Positions 26,645 through 35,654 of a stretch of DNA of 64,000 nucleotides are shown one piece after another. Every line of letters begins with the position of its first letter. Position 1 is the first letter of the stretch. Source of the DNA: Oscillospiraceae bacterium (GTDB lineage: Bacteria; Bacillota; Clostridia; Oscillospirales; Ruminococcaceae); NCBI GenBank assembly GCA_015067145.1, contig SVNA01000006.1:22798-86797 (forward strand). The letters are read 5' to 3'. The position numbers and the translations under genes are program-made. A model generated the notes under the pieces. That model was not told the DNA's origin. It was given only the letters and a program-made list of their open reading frames with translations, and ran no database searches.

Positions 26645-27559
26645 TTATTTAAAAGAAGCACCGATAATATCGTTAATATCCTTGATGCCGTATTTTTCCA
26701 TTGTAGCAGGGAGTGCTTCGATGATTTCTTTACATGCATAAGGATTTTTAAGGTTTGCTGCACCGACCTGAACAGCTGTTGCACCAGCCATCATCATTTC
26801 GATAACGTCCTCTGCACTGGAAACGCCGCCCTGACCCATAATCGGGATGTTAACAGCCTTTGCAACCTGATGCACCATACGCAGTGCTACCGGGAAGATT
26901 GCAGGGCCGGAAAAACCGCCCATTGTGTTTGCGATGATCGGTTTGCCTGTTTTGAGGTTGATTCTCATGCCAAGCAGGGTGTTGATCATGCTGATGCCGT
27001 CTGCACCTGCGTCCTCTGCAGCTTTTGCGATGGAAACGATGTCTGTTACGTTTGGAGAAAGTTTGATGTAAACAGGTTTTGTTGTAACCTCTTTAACCCT
27101 CTTTGTAACTTCGTAAACGTTTTTAGGGTCTGTGCCGAAAGCCATGCCGCCGCCGTGTACGTTAGGGCAGGAAACGTTAACCTCGATGATACCTACCTGG
27201 TCTTCCTTGTCGATAAGGTTGCAGCAGTATACATAGTCATCGATTGCGTAGCCGGAGATATTGGCGATAACCTTTTTGTTGAAAATCTTTTTGAGTTCTG
27301 GCAGCTCCTTGTTGATAACTGCGTCGATACCAGGATTCTGCAGACCAACGGAGTTGATCATACCCATTGGTGTTTCGGCAATACGTGGTGTTGGGTTGCC
27401 GAACTGGCCTACTCTTGTTGTGCCTTTGAAAGAGAATGTGCCAAGTATGTTGATATCGTAGAAATCAGCAAACTCCTTGCCGAAGTTGAATGTGCCGGAA
27501 GCAGGAATTACAGGGTTGTCAAGTGTCCAGCCTGAGAGTGTAACCTTTGTGTTTACCAT
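26645..27559 (-). CDS. pyrD: Dihydroorotate dehydrogenase B, catalytic subunit PyrD
   Basis: The 304-residue FMN enzyme is of class 1B: it starts 'VTLSGWTLDNPVIPASGTF' and uses a catalytic Cys in 'EVNVSCPNVHGGG'. The C-terminal phosphate loop is 'GATAVQVGAANLKNPYACKEI'. It pairs with PyrK to use NAD+ as acceptor, an anaerobe-compatible arrangement. Its ATG overlaps the pyrK stop by 7 bp, so the subunits are translationally coupled. Confidence 0.97.
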   Translation of the reverse strand: MVNTKVTLSGWTLDNPVIPASGTFNFGKEFADFYDINILGTFSFKGTTRVGQFGNPTPRIAETPMGMINSVGLQNPGIDAVINKELPELKKIFNKKVIANISGYAIDDYVYCCNLIDKEDQVGIIEVNVSCPNVHGGGMAFGTDPKNVYEVTKRVKEVTTKPVYIKLSPNVTDIVSIAKAAEDAGADGISMINTLLGMRINLKTGKPIIANTMGGFSGPAIFPVALRMVHQVAKAVNIPIMGQGGVSSAEDVIEMMMAGATAVQVGAANLKNPYACKEIIEALPATMEKYGIKDINDIIGASFK

Positions 27560-28290
27560 ATAATTTCCTCCTTGAGCAAGATAGGGCCTTCCTTGCAGAT
27601 GCGTTTATAGCCTGTGAGTGTTTTGCAGCTGCAGCCCATGCAGCCGCCAAAGCCGCAGCCCATTCTTTCTTCAAAGGAGAGCTGACCTGAGCATTCTGTT
27701 GCGTTTGAGATAGCCTTGAGCATTGGTTCAGGACCACAGGTGTAGAAGTAGTCGTAACCTTCCAGTGTTTTGATAACATCTGTTACAAAGCCTTTTGTGC
27801 CGTAACTGCCGTCGTTTGTTGTAACGTATACATCACAGCCCAGAGCCTTGAATTCTTCTTCGTAGAACACGTCATCCTTGCTTGTAAAGCCAAGGATAAC
27901 TGTCGGTTTCTGACCCTGTGCAACCAGCTGTTTTGCAAGGTTGTACATTGGAGGTGTACCAACGCCGCCGCCGATAACCAACGGTGCCTTTGTTTCGTTA
28001 TTGATTGTAAAGCCGTTGCCGAGACCTGTGAGAACGTCCAGTTTTTCGCCTGCTTTCATAGCAGCCATTTTTTCTGTGCCTGCACCGACAACCTTGTAGA
28101 TGATGTGGATTTTTTCTTTATCCCAGTCGCAGATGGAGATCGGGCGGCGGAGATAGAAGCCTTCCAGTTCAATATTGATAAACTGACCGGGAGCTGTGAT
28201 AAAAGATGTGTCACCAAAGAGTGTCATATAGTAAACATCTTTTGCAATTTTTGTGTTTTCACCTATTGTATAAATATCTCTTTTGTACAT
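27553..28290 (-). CDS. pyrK: Dihydroorotate dehydrogenase B, electron-transfer subunit PyrK
   Basis: The 245-residue ferredoxin-reductase-like protein carries an FAD motif 'LRRPISICDWD', an NAD motif 'LVIGGGVGTPPMYNLAKQL' and a C-terminal [2Fe-2S] site ('ERMGCGFGGCMGCSCKT'). It passes electrons from PyrD's FMN to NAD+. The gene is separated from carB by 395 bp filled largely with repeat copy B. Confidence 0.96.
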   Translation of the reverse strand: MYKRDIYTIGENTKIAKDVYYMTLFGDTSFITAPGQFINIELEGFYLRRPISICDWDKEKIHIIYKVVGAGTEKMAAMKAGEKLDVLTGLGNGFTINNETKAPLVIGGGVGTPPMYNLAKQLVAQGQKPTVILGFTSKDDVFYEEEFKALGCDVYVTTNDGSYGTKGFVTDVIKTLEGYDYFYTCGPEPMLKAISNATECSGQLSFEERMGCGFGGCMGCSCKTLTGYKRICKEGPILLKEEIIW

Positions 28291-28420
28291 AGGAAAGCAC
28301 TCCTTTCGCAGATTTGTATTTGCCGTCGATACGCTGTTTTAAACATTCACTCCGCACAATATGCTGTTTATGTATACTTTAAACCACGTATCGTTAATTT
28401 TTTATCAATTTCTTTTCACA

Positions 28421-28447
28421 GTAAGGGACGATGGTTTCACCGTCCCT
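28421..28447. repeat. Palindrome between carB and pyrK
   Basis: AAGGGACG.TG/CA.CGTCCCTT hairpin (one mismatch, 4-nt loop). The T-run is on the plus strand, so it does not look like a terminator of the minus-strand operon; its role is unclear. Confidence 0.5.
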
Positions 28448-28470
28448 TTGTTTTTATTTATTCACTCAAA

Positions 28471-28680
28471 AGATACTTTCGGGGGTTGTTTAGGGGGCGT
28501 GCCCCCTTTTAACAATCTGCGGCTGGCGTCAAAGGTCGGCTGCGACAGCAGACGGTCGTGACTGCCGCGGTGCGCGGGCGAGCCAGCACGATGCGGCAGT
28601 TAGCGTGCCGCGTACCTTAGTGCGTGGGGCGCTACATCGCAATCAGCGCCGCTTTTGGTACTTTTCTCGCAGAAAAGTAC
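28471..28680 (-). repeat. Mosaic hairpin repeat, copy B (variant middle), inside pyr operon
   Basis: Read on the minus strand, it begins GTACTTTTCTGCGAGAAAAGTACCAAAAG and GCTGATTGCGATGTAGC, then has a GC-rich middle unrelated to the other copies, and ends GACCTTTGACGCCAGCCGC, AGATTGTT, a GGGGGC/GCCCCC hairpin and AAACAACCCCC..AAGTATCT. The ends match copies A and C, the centre does not. It starts 5 bp after the carB stop and fills much of the carB-pyrK gap. Confidence 0.8.
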
Positions 28681-28685
28681 ATACA

Positions 28686-31600
28686 TTAATCGTCGTCGAT
28701 TGTGGAAACCTTCATTGTCATATCTTCAAGCACGTTCAGCAGAGCGTTTACTGTGGAAAGGCTTGTAAAGAGAGCAACGTTGTTTTCTGTTGCATAGCGG
28801 CGGATGATGGAACCGTCGTGTGCTGTGTCTGCGCCAACGTCCTGTGTGTTGAGAACGTATGTTACATAACCTTTTGTAAGGCTTTCGATAACGTCGTTGC
28901 CGCCTTCGCTGATCTTCTGTTTCATTCTTGTTTTAATGCCGCGTTCTTTGAGGAATTTGGCTGTACCTTCTGTTGCTTCGATATTGAAACCAAGGTTGTA
29001 GAAACGTCTTACCAGTGGAAGTGCACGTTCTTTGTCTTTGTCTGCAAGTGTTACAAATACAGTGCCGTAGTTCTGGATTTTGATGCCGCTTGCCTGCAAT
29101 GCCTTGTAGATTGCACGGTTGAGCTGTCTGTCGTAACCGATTGCTTCACCGGTGGATTTCATTTCTGGTGAGAGGTAAGCATCAAGGCCTTTGATCTTTG
29201 CAAAGGAGAATGTTGGTGCTTTTACATAGAAGCGTTTGCTTTCCTTCTGAAGCATTGTGCCGTAGCCAAGGTCTTTTAGGCTGTAGCCAAGCATAACCTT
29301 TGTAGCGATGTTTGCCATTGGCACGCCTGTGGATTTGGAGAGGAATGGTACAGTTCTGGAAGAACGTGGGTTAACTTCGATTACATATACGTTGTCAAAT
29401 TCGTCAACGATAAACTGAATGTTGAACAGACCTTTGATGCCGATGCCAAGGCCGAGACGCACTGTGTAGTCGATGATTGTGTCTTTAACCTTCTGGCTGA
29501 TTGTATATGCAGGGTATACGGAGATGGAGTCACCGGAGTGAACGCCTGTTTCTTCGATGTGTTCCATGATACCTGGGATAAATACATCTGTGCCGTCGCA
29601 GATTGCGTCTGTTTCAAGTTCTTTGCCGATGATGTATTTGTCAACGAGAACAGGCTGGTCTTCGTCTACGAGAACCGCTGTCTGGAGGTATTTTTTAAGG
29701 TCTTCGTCGCTGTTTACAATCTGCATTGCACGGCCGCCAAGAACGTAGGATGGACGAACAAGCACTGGATAACCGATGCGGTTTGCAACTGTGATACCGT
29801 CAGGGATGTTTGTAACAGCCTGTCCTTCCGGTTCAGGAATGCCGAGTGTGTGCATGATTTTTTCGAAGCTGTCGCGGTTTTCTGCACGTTCGATAGCATC
29901 AACGTCTGTACCAACAATGTTTACGCCCAGAGCTTTGAGGTCGTTTGCAAGGTTGATAGCTGTCTGACCGCCAAGGGAAACGATAACGCCTTCTGGATTT
30001 TCAAGGGCGATAACGTTCATAACATCTTCTACTGTAAGCGGTTCAAAGTAGAGTTTATCTGCTGTTGTGTAGTCTGTGGAAACAGTTTCAGGGTTGTTGT
30101 TGATGATGATAGCTTCGTAGCCCGCTTCCTTGATTGCCCATACAGCGTGAACTGTGGAGTAGTCAAATTCCACACCCTGACCGATACGGATTGGGCCTGA
30201 ACCGAGAACAAGGATTTTCTTTTTGTCGGTTACGATGCTTTCGTTTTCGCCGTGGTAGCAGCTGTAGAAGTAAGGAACGTAGTCCTGCTGATGTTCGATA
30301 TTGTCAACAATGCGGTAGATTGGCAGGATGCCGTTTTCTTTACGGAAGCGGAATACATCCAGTTTGTTTGTGCCCCATACTCTTGCGATGTAGCTGTCGG
30401 AGAAGCCCATATCCTTTGCTTTTCTCAGCACTTCGGCGTCGTTTACATTTGCAGCGATAACAGCTTCAAATTCGATTGTTTCACGGAGAATCTGGATAAA
30501 TGGTTCAACAATCTTTGTCTGTTCCCAGATTTCGTGGTTTGTTGCACCTTTGCGGATAGCTTCGCAGAGGGCAAAGAGTCTTTCGTCTGTTGGTGTTGCA
30601 ATTTCTTTAAGCAGGTCTTCCTTGCTCCAGTCTTTGAACTTTTTCATTTCAAAGTGGTCAACACCGATTTCAAGACCACGAACAGCCTTGAGCATAATTT
30701 CCTGTACAGACTGGCCAAGGCTCATAACTTCGCCTGTAGCTTTCATCTGTGTGGAAAGTTCTTTGGAAGCGGATGTGAACTTGTCGAATGGGAAACGTGC
30801 AACTTTGGCAACTTTGTAGTCGATTGCAGGTTCGCAGGATGCAGGAATACCGCTGATAGAGATTTCGTCCAGTGTGAGACCAACTGCGATTTTTGCTGTT
30901 ACGCGTGCAATCGGGTAGGCTGTTGCTTTGGAAGCAAGAGCGGAGGAACGGGATACTCGTGGGTTGATTTCGATAAGGTAGTATTCCATTGTGTCAGGCT
31001 TGAGTGCAAACTGAACGTTGCAGCCGCCTGCAATTTTGAGGTATTTGAGGATTTTGAGTGCAGATGCCTTGAGCATTGCTCTCTGTTCGTCGCTGATTGT
31101 CTGGCAAGGGGCAAAAACGATGGAGTCACCTGTGTGGATACCAACAGGGTCAAAGTTTTCCATGTCGCAGATTGCGATAGCCTTGTCTGTTGCGTCACGC
31201 ATTACTTCAAACTCAATTTCCTGATAGCCTTTTACAGATTTTTCTACCAGTACCTGATGTACCGGGGAAAGTGTAAGTGCATATTCGCATTTTGTGAGGA
31301 ATTCTTCTTCGTTGTCAGCAAAGCCGCCGCCTGTGCCGCCAAGTGTAAATGCAGGGCGGAGAACTACAGGGAAGCCGATTTCTTTTGCTGCACGCAGACC
31401 GTCTTCAACTGTATGCACGATATCGGACGGGATGATTGGTTCGCCGATTTCTTCACACATGTTTTTGAACATTTCACGGTCTTCAGCCTTTTTGATGGAG
31501 TCGATGGAAGTGCCAAGCACCTCTACCTGACATTCGTCAAGGATGCCTTTTTCGCCCAGCTGTACACAGAGGTTGAGGCCTGTCTGACCGCCGAGACCAG

Positions 31601-31862
31601 GAACGATTGCGTCCGGTCTTTCGTAACGGATGATTCTTGCCACATATTCAAGTGTAAGCGGTTCCATATACACTTTGTCAGCCATCTTTGTGTCTGTCAT
31701 GATTGTAGCAGGGTTAGAGTTGATAAGCACAACTTCGTAACCTTCTTCTTTCAAAGCAAGGCATGCCTGAGTGCCTGCGTAGTCAAATTCAGCTGCCTGA
31801 CCGATAACAATCGGGCCGGAGCCGATTACCAATACTTTTTTAATGTCTGTTCTCTTTGGCAT
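28686..31862 (-). CDS. carB: Carbamoyl-phosphate synthase large subunit CarB
   Basis: The 1058-residue enzyme is full length for the family, with two tandem ATP-grasp halves each beginning with a 'GSGPI.IGQ..EFDY' motif ('VIGSGPIVIGQAAEFDYAG' and 'VLGSGPIRIGQGVEFDYST') and a C-terminal MGS-like regulatory domain. It makes carbamoyl phosphate for pyrimidine and arginine synthesis from bicarbonate, ammonia and two ATP. The glutaminase partner CarA is not in the window. Second gene of the operon, 38 bp after pyrC. Confidence 0.97.
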   Translation of the reverse strand: MPKRTDIKKVLVIGSGPIVIGQAAEFDYAGTQACLALKEEGYEVVLINSNPATIMTDTKMADKVYMEPLTLEYVARIIRYERPDAIVPGLGGQTGLNLCVQLGEKGILDECQVEVLGTSIDSIKKAEDREMFKNMCEEIGEPIIPSDIVHTVEDGLRAAKEIGFPVVLRPAFTLGGTGGGFADNEEEFLTKCEYALTLSPVHQVLVEKSVKGYQEIEFEVMRDATDKAIAICDMENFDPVGIHTGDSIVFAPCQTISDEQRAMLKASALKILKYLKIAGGCNVQFALKPDTMEYYLIEINPRVSRSSALASKATAYPIARVTAKIAVGLTLDEISISGIPASCEPAIDYKVAKVARFPFDKFTSASKELSTQMKATGEVMSLGQSVQEIMLKAVRGLEIGVDHFEMKKFKDWSKEDLLKEIATPTDERLFALCEAIRKGATNHEIWEQTKIVEPFIQILRETIEFEAVIAANVNDAEVLRKAKDMGFSDSYIARVWGTNKLDVFRFRKENGILPIYRIVDNIEHQQDYVPYFYSCYHGENESIVTDKKKILVLGSGPIRIGQGVEFDYSTVHAVWAIKEAGYEAIIINNNPETVSTDYTTADKLYFEPLTVEDVMNVIALENPEGVIVSLGGQTAINLANDLKALGVNIVGTDVDAIERAENRDSFEKIMHTLGIPEPEGQAVTNIPDGITVANRIGYPVLVRPSYVLGGRAMQIVNSDEDLKKYLQTAVLVDEDQPVLVDKYIIGKELETDAICDGTDVFIPGIMEHIEETGVHSGDSISVYPAYTISQKVKDTIIDYTVRLGLGIGIKGLFNIQFIVDEFDNVYVIEVNPRSSRTVPFLSKSTGVPMANIATKVMLGYSLKDLGYGTMLQKESKRFYVKAPTFSFAKIKGLDAYLSPEMKSTGEAIGYDRQLNRAIYKALQASGIKIQNYGTVFVTLADKDKERALPLVRRFYNLGFNIEATEGTAKFLKERGIKTRMKQKISEGGNDVIESLTKGYVTYVLNTQDVGADTAHDGSIIRRYATENNVALFTSLSTVNALLNVLEDMTMKVSTIDDD

Positions 31863-31900
31863 AAATTTTATGACGCTTTCTGCGTCTTCCTCCTTACTTT

Positions 31901-33172
31901 CTATCCTAATTTATTGTAAACTGTCTGACCGTTGTAAACTGTCATCAGTACATCGCCGTAAAGTGTCACACCCTCAAACGGTGTGTATCTGCCTTTTGAT
32001 GCAAATTCGTCAGGGTTTACCACCCACTGTTTGTCCGGGTCAACCAGCACAAAGTCTGCTTTTTCGCCAACTCTTATGCCGTATGGCAGACCAAACAGCT
32101 TTCTTGGGTTGATGCTCATCACCTCTGCCAGTTTTTCCATTGTGATGTAGCCCCGTTTTACCATATATGTGTTCATTGCGGCAAAGCTTGTCTCGATGCC
32201 AACAACGCCCATATTGCTTTTTTCCAGCCCTTTCAGCTTTTCTTCTGCCGAGTGCGGTGCATGGTCTGTTGCAATAACCTCGATTGTGCCGTCCTGCACA
32301 CCTTTGATAAGTGCATCACGGTCCTGAGCGGAACGGATTGGCGGGTTCATCTTGAAGCGGCCGTGTTCCCCGAGCTCCATATCGCAAAGTGCAAGGTAGT
32401 GCGGTGCAGTTTCGCAGCTTACTTTAAGGCCTGCCGCCTTTGCCTTTCGCACAATGTCCACAGTTTCCTTTGTGGAGATGTGGCAGACATGGTACTGAAC
32501 ACCTGTTTCCTTTACCAGCTCAACGTCCCTGGCAACCTGTCCCCATTCGCTTTCCGAACAGATGCCGCGGTGGCCGTGGAGACGGGCGTATTCGCCGTCG
32601 TGGATATATCCGCCGTAAAGCAGGCTTTCATCCTCGCAGTGAGCAACAATCGGTTTACCCAGAGCTTTTGCACGGAGCATAGCCTCTTTCATCATATCGT
32701 TCTTCTGCACGCCCTTGCCGTCGTCAGAGAAGGCAAAGCATTTGTCTGCAAGAGCTTCGAAATCTACAAGCTGCTGCCCTTTTTCGCCTATTGTGATGGC
32801 GGCGTACGGCAGAACATCTATCACAGCGTCTCTGTCGATAATCTCCTGCTGGACAGCCATGTTTTCCACGCTGTCAGGTACAGGGTTAAGGTTTGGCATG
32901 CTGCATACAAGGGTAAATCCACCCTTTGCCGCTGCCTGTGTGCCTGTGGCTATTGACTCTTTATAAAAAAAGCCAGGCTCACGCAAATGTACATGAACAT
33001 CTGCGAAACCTGGTAATATCATTAAATTTTCAGCGTCAACAACAGGAACATCAGGAGAAACAGCAATACCAATACCAACAGAAACAACTGTGCCGTTTTC
33101 AACTAACATATCAGCTTTCTGCAAAGTATCTTCGTAATACACTTGTGCATTTTTAATCAATACGTTAAGCAT
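31901..33172 (-). CDS. pyrC: Dihydroorotase PyrC
   Basis: The 423-residue amidohydrolase cyclises carbamoyl aspartate to dihydroorotate. Metal ligands are visible in 'DVHVHLREPG' and later 'HCED' and 'HVCHIST', with the substrate Asp in 'IATDHAPHS'. First gene of the visible pyr operon; CCAAGGAGA precedes its ATG. pyrB, usually next to pyrC, is absent. Confidence 0.96.
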   Translation of the reverse strand: MLNVLIKNAQVYYEDTLQKADMLVENGTVVSVGIGIAVSPDVPVVDAENLMILPGFADVHVHLREPGFFYKESIATGTQAAAKGGFTLVCSMPNLNPVPDSVENMAVQQEIIDRDAVIDVLPYAAITIGEKGQQLVDFEALADKCFAFSDDGKGVQKNDMMKEAMLRAKALGKPIVAHCEDESLLYGGYIHDGEYARLHGHRGICSESEWGQVARDVELVKETGVQYHVCHISTKETVDIVRKAKAAGLKVSCETAPHYLALCDMELGEHGRFKMNPPIRSAQDRDALIKGVQDGTIEVIATDHAPHSAEEKLKGLEKSNMGVVGIETSFAAMNTYMVKRGYITMEKLAEVMSINPRKLFGLPYGIRVGEKADFVLVDPDKQWVVNPDEFASKGRYTPFEGVTLYGDVLMTVYNGQTVYNKLG

Positions 33173-33306
33173 AGTTTTCTCCTTGGGGTTATTGTCAGAA
33201 CCTAAAGTTGTCGTATAAATATTCGTTAAATATTATTATACTATATTATAAGCAAAAAAGCCATAATATTTATCGGAAATTATATAAAAATCAACTGTTT
33301 TTTCCT

Positions 33307-33338
33307 AAAAATAACGCACCGCGAAAGGCAGTGCGTTA
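33307..33338 (-). terminator. Terminator hairpin in pyr leader (possible attenuator)
   Basis: On the minus strand TAACGCAC pairs with GTGCGTTA, directly followed by TTTTT. It lies between the strong upstream promoter and pyrC, as in pyr attenuators. A preceding GGCAG can pair with CTGCC at the top of the stem, giving a competing structure. A clear PyrR-binding consensus was not seen. Confidence 0.6.
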
Positions 33339-33370
33339 CAAATTTTTCTGCCTGTTTGGCAATTCAATTT

Positions 33371-33398
33371 ATTTTATCACAAAATGTCATTTAGTCAA
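33371..33398 (-). promoter_or_regulatory. Promoter upstream of pyr operon
   Basis: On the minus strand TTGACT, a 16-bp spacer and TAAAAT; start of transcription expected near 33364, giving a leader of about 190 nt to pyrC. An additional AT-rich TATAAT-containing stretch near 33235-33250 could be a second start downstream of the terminator hairpin. Confidence 0.7.
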
Positions 33399-33504
33399 GA
33401 TGTTTTTGGCGGATTTTTGAGAGAAATATATCAGGCGGACAAAATACTTCATCGTGTTGTCAAGTATATCTCTGATTAAAGTTTAAATGTGGTAGTGCTT
33501 GTAC

Positions 33505-33769
33505 AGATACTATGGGGGTTGTTTAGGGGGCTTTGCCCCCTTATAACAATCTGCGGCTGGCGTCAAAGGTCAATGCACTTATAAATATGGCAAGGCCGCC
33601 GAATGGCATGGCCTGCCGTCATCTAGTGGGGTGACAGCAGATTTTTTCACGCACCGCCGTGAAAAAATACGTCATGAAGGGGAGTAACTCCCCTATGAAA
33701 AAAGTCTGGAGGACTTTTTGCTGCATCGCAATCAGCGGCGCTTTTGGTGCTTTTGGCACTCAAAAGCAC
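33505..33769 (-). repeat. Mosaic hairpin repeat, copy C
   Basis: Reverse-oriented full-length copy, almost base-for-base equal to copy A from GATTGCGATGCAGC to GACCTTTGACGCC. The tail hairpin is GGGGGCAAAGCCCCC here. It lies between the pyr promoter and the DUF4015-like gene, within the 640-bp gap 33173-33812, which otherwise holds only the pyr leader and two terminators. Confidence 0.88.
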
Positions 33770-33777
33770 ATAAATAA

Positions 33778-33799
33778 CGGGCGGCATTACTGCCGCCCG
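33778..33799 (-). terminator. Terminator after DUF4015-like gene
   Basis: CGGGCGGCA/TGCCGCCCG hairpin, followed on the minus strand by TTATTTAT, 14 bp beyond the stop codon. Confidence 0.75.
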
Positions 33800-33812
33800 A
33801 ATACGAGTTTAT

Positions 33813-34922
33813 TTATTTTACAAAATATCCGTTTACGCCATCGTGCTCTGCAAGGCTCTGCTCTGTATTCCAGAGGCAGAGAACCTCCACCGCTTCATCT
33901 TCCGAATATTTTTCGATAACCGCATCTGCCGCACCGTTTTCAAACTGGGCATTTTTACCCACCAGCACAACATGGCTTGCACCGTAACGCAGAGGATTGA
34001 TTATATATCTGGACATATCACCGCTGATAAGCACATCAAGGTCGTATGCCAGATATGCGTCGCCGCCTTTGGCCGCAACACGGGACTGGATTGTGTTGAT
34101 AAAGCCCTGCAGCTGTGCCTGCAGCTGGTCGTTTGTCACACCGAAGTCACGGTATTCAAGGCTGTAGCCTGTAGGCAGCTGTACACCGCTGATGATAAAG
34201 TCCTTTACCCCCATATCACCCAGTTCTTTAACAAGGTCGTAAATATAGTTCTGCACCGTCTGGTTGGCAGGGTTTGCCCAAGGCTTGCCGCCCAGTTCCA
34301 CAGAGGAGTCCAGCCAGTTCATATCTGTGCCCTGATATTTAACCGCTGTTGTACGGTCGATTGCAGGGGTGATTTTGTCCATAAAGGCATAAACCTGTGC
34401 TGTAACATCTATATTATGCTGGCTGAATATATCCACAAGCTGCCGCACGTCAATCATAACAGGGCCTTTTGCCTGTTTGCCGATTTCCGTCGCAGTTTCA
34501 AAATAAATTCTGCCGTCAGCATCCTTAAAGGTAACCACAACATCTGTAACGCCCATAGCTGCAAGACGCTGTGCTGTGGCTGTCATTGCTGCCTGGTCAC
34601 GCACATCATTTGCTGTAACTGCACTGTACACCGCTGTCTTCACAGGAATGTCCTCCACCTGTACATCAGACGGGTCGTTTGTGGCTTCCGGTACAGGTGT
34701 AGGTTCCGGTGCAGGGGTCACAACAGGTGTCATTTCCGGCGGTTTCGGATTGTTGATGTTGTCAATCAGTTCCATAACCGCAGGTGCTCCAAAAAATCCC
34801 AGAGCGGCAAGGCCTGCGATTGCAAGAACAATGCCTGCAACCTTTTTAACTACAGCCATACGCTGACGTTTTTTGCCGGAGATGCTGGTATTTCTCTTTA
34901 TTTTTATTGGTTTGTTAGCCAT
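33813..34922 (-). CDS. Membrane-anchored DUF4015-like (putative glycoside hydrolase) protein
   Basis: The 369-residue protein starts at 34922 ('MANKPIKIKRNTS'), behind GGGAGA. It has a basic cytoplasmic tail, one membrane helix (about 25-47), a Pro/Thr/Glu-rich linker ('PVVTPAPEPTPVPE') and an extracellular domain. That domain has 'MGVTDVVVTFKDADGRIYFET' and 'PWANPANQTVQNYIYDLVKELGDMGVKDFIISGVQLP', the pattern of the DUF4015 TIM-barrel family of putative glycoside hydrolases. The catalytic acid normally in the 'FDYVRFP'-like motif is not obvious here, so activity is doubtful. It follows rnfA-like by 111 bp. Confidence 0.6.
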   Translation of the reverse strand: MANKPIKIKRNTSISGKKRQRMAVVKKVAGIVLAIAGLAALGFFGAPAVMELIDNINNPKPPEMTPVVTPAPEPTPVPEATNDPSDVQVEDIPVKTAVYSAVTANDVRDQAAMTATAQRLAAMGVTDVVVTFKDADGRIYFETATEIGKQAKGPVMIDVRQLVDIFSQHNIDVTAQVYAFMDKITPAIDRTTAVKYQGTDMNWLDSSVELGGKPWANPANQTVQNYIYDLVKELGDMGVKDFIISGVQLPTGYSLEYRDFGVTNDQLQAQLQGFINTIQSRVAAKGGDAYLAYDLDVLISGDMSRYIINPLRYGASHVVLVGKNAQFENGAADAVIEKYSEDEAVEVLCLWNTEQSLAEHDGVNGYFVK

Positions 34923-35033
34923 AAATTTCTCCCTTTCCGCCACAGACACATGCTGTCTGCCGCAGAATTTTTATGCTGCACAGCCGCTGCCCTGCAGATA
35001 AAACAATTTTCCTTTTACTTTTACCGCCCTGTG

Positions 35034-35654
35034 TTACAAAGCGATTGCATGGCCTGTAAGGCCGTAGACTGCCAGAGCCAGCACAGAGATGTACACCAGT
35101 GTGATTGGCAGACCACGAAGGGATTCCGGCACCCTGTCATGAGCGATTTTTCTGTCGCCCTCTGTGATAAGCAGCATGGCAAAAAGATAGCCCACGCTGC
35201 TGCCAAGACCGAAGCCTATGCTCTGGAGAAGTGTCATGCCCTGATAGTTTGTCAGCAGCACCGTGCCCACTATTGTACCTGTTATGCTTGCACTGGTAAC
35301 AGACTGAAGCAGCTCTTTGAATCTTTCCTTGGAAACAATAACGCTGAGCAGGCCTATCACTATAACATAGCTGACGGTGCAGGCCATAACGATAACTGTA
35401 GGCAGCACAAAACGTCTGAGATGTGCAAAACCTGCTGCTGTAACAAGTGGCATTACAAAGTACACAATAATGCTGGTCATAAGCTGGAACACTGTCAGTG
35501 CACCGCAGAAATACAGTGTGTTTTTGCGTGGGTCATTGAGCATACGCATGCCGCTGGAAAGACCAAGGGCACGGGTAAAGATGGCGTTCTGTGCACCGAT
35601 AGCGATAAGGGAATATGCAAAGAATTCCACAAGAATTTTAAGAATGTCGTTCAT
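35034..35654 (-). CDS. RnfA-like membrane subunit lacking Fe-S cysteines
   Basis: The 206-residue protein has six hydrophobic helices and the RnfA/NqrE outline, e.g. 'SIGFGLGSSVGYLFAMLLITEGDRKIA..VPESLRGLPITL'. The two Cys that in NqrD/NqrE and RnfA/RnfE hold an intramembrane Fe-S cluster are absent: the first site 'LGLCP' reads 'LGLSS' (S33) and the second 'TNCAVLG' reads 'ITGTIVG' (G126). It is the last of three overlapping Rnf-like genes. It may be a redox-inactive relative; alignment done by eye. Confidence 0.78.
   Translation of the reverse strand: MNDILKILVEFFAYSLIAIGAQNAIFTRALGLSSGMRMLNDPRKNTLYFCGALTVFQLMTSIIVYFVMPLVTAAGFAHLRRFVLPTVIVMACTVSYVIVIGLLSVIVSKERFKELLQSVTSASITGTIVGTVLLTNYQGMTLLQSIGFGLGSSVGYLFAMLLITEGDRKIAHDRVPESLRGLPITLVYISVLALAVYGLTGHAIAL

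Noticed and set aside
30252-31919. 555-residue plus-strand ORF opposite carB
   Set aside because: Antisense shadow with Cys/Phe-rich composition; carB is unambiguous.
33659-33919. 86-residue ORF in repeat copy C, and similar ORFs in copies A and D (16563, 56495, 56554)
   Set aside because: They arise from hairpin repeat sequence, differ in frame between copies, and lack conserved translation.
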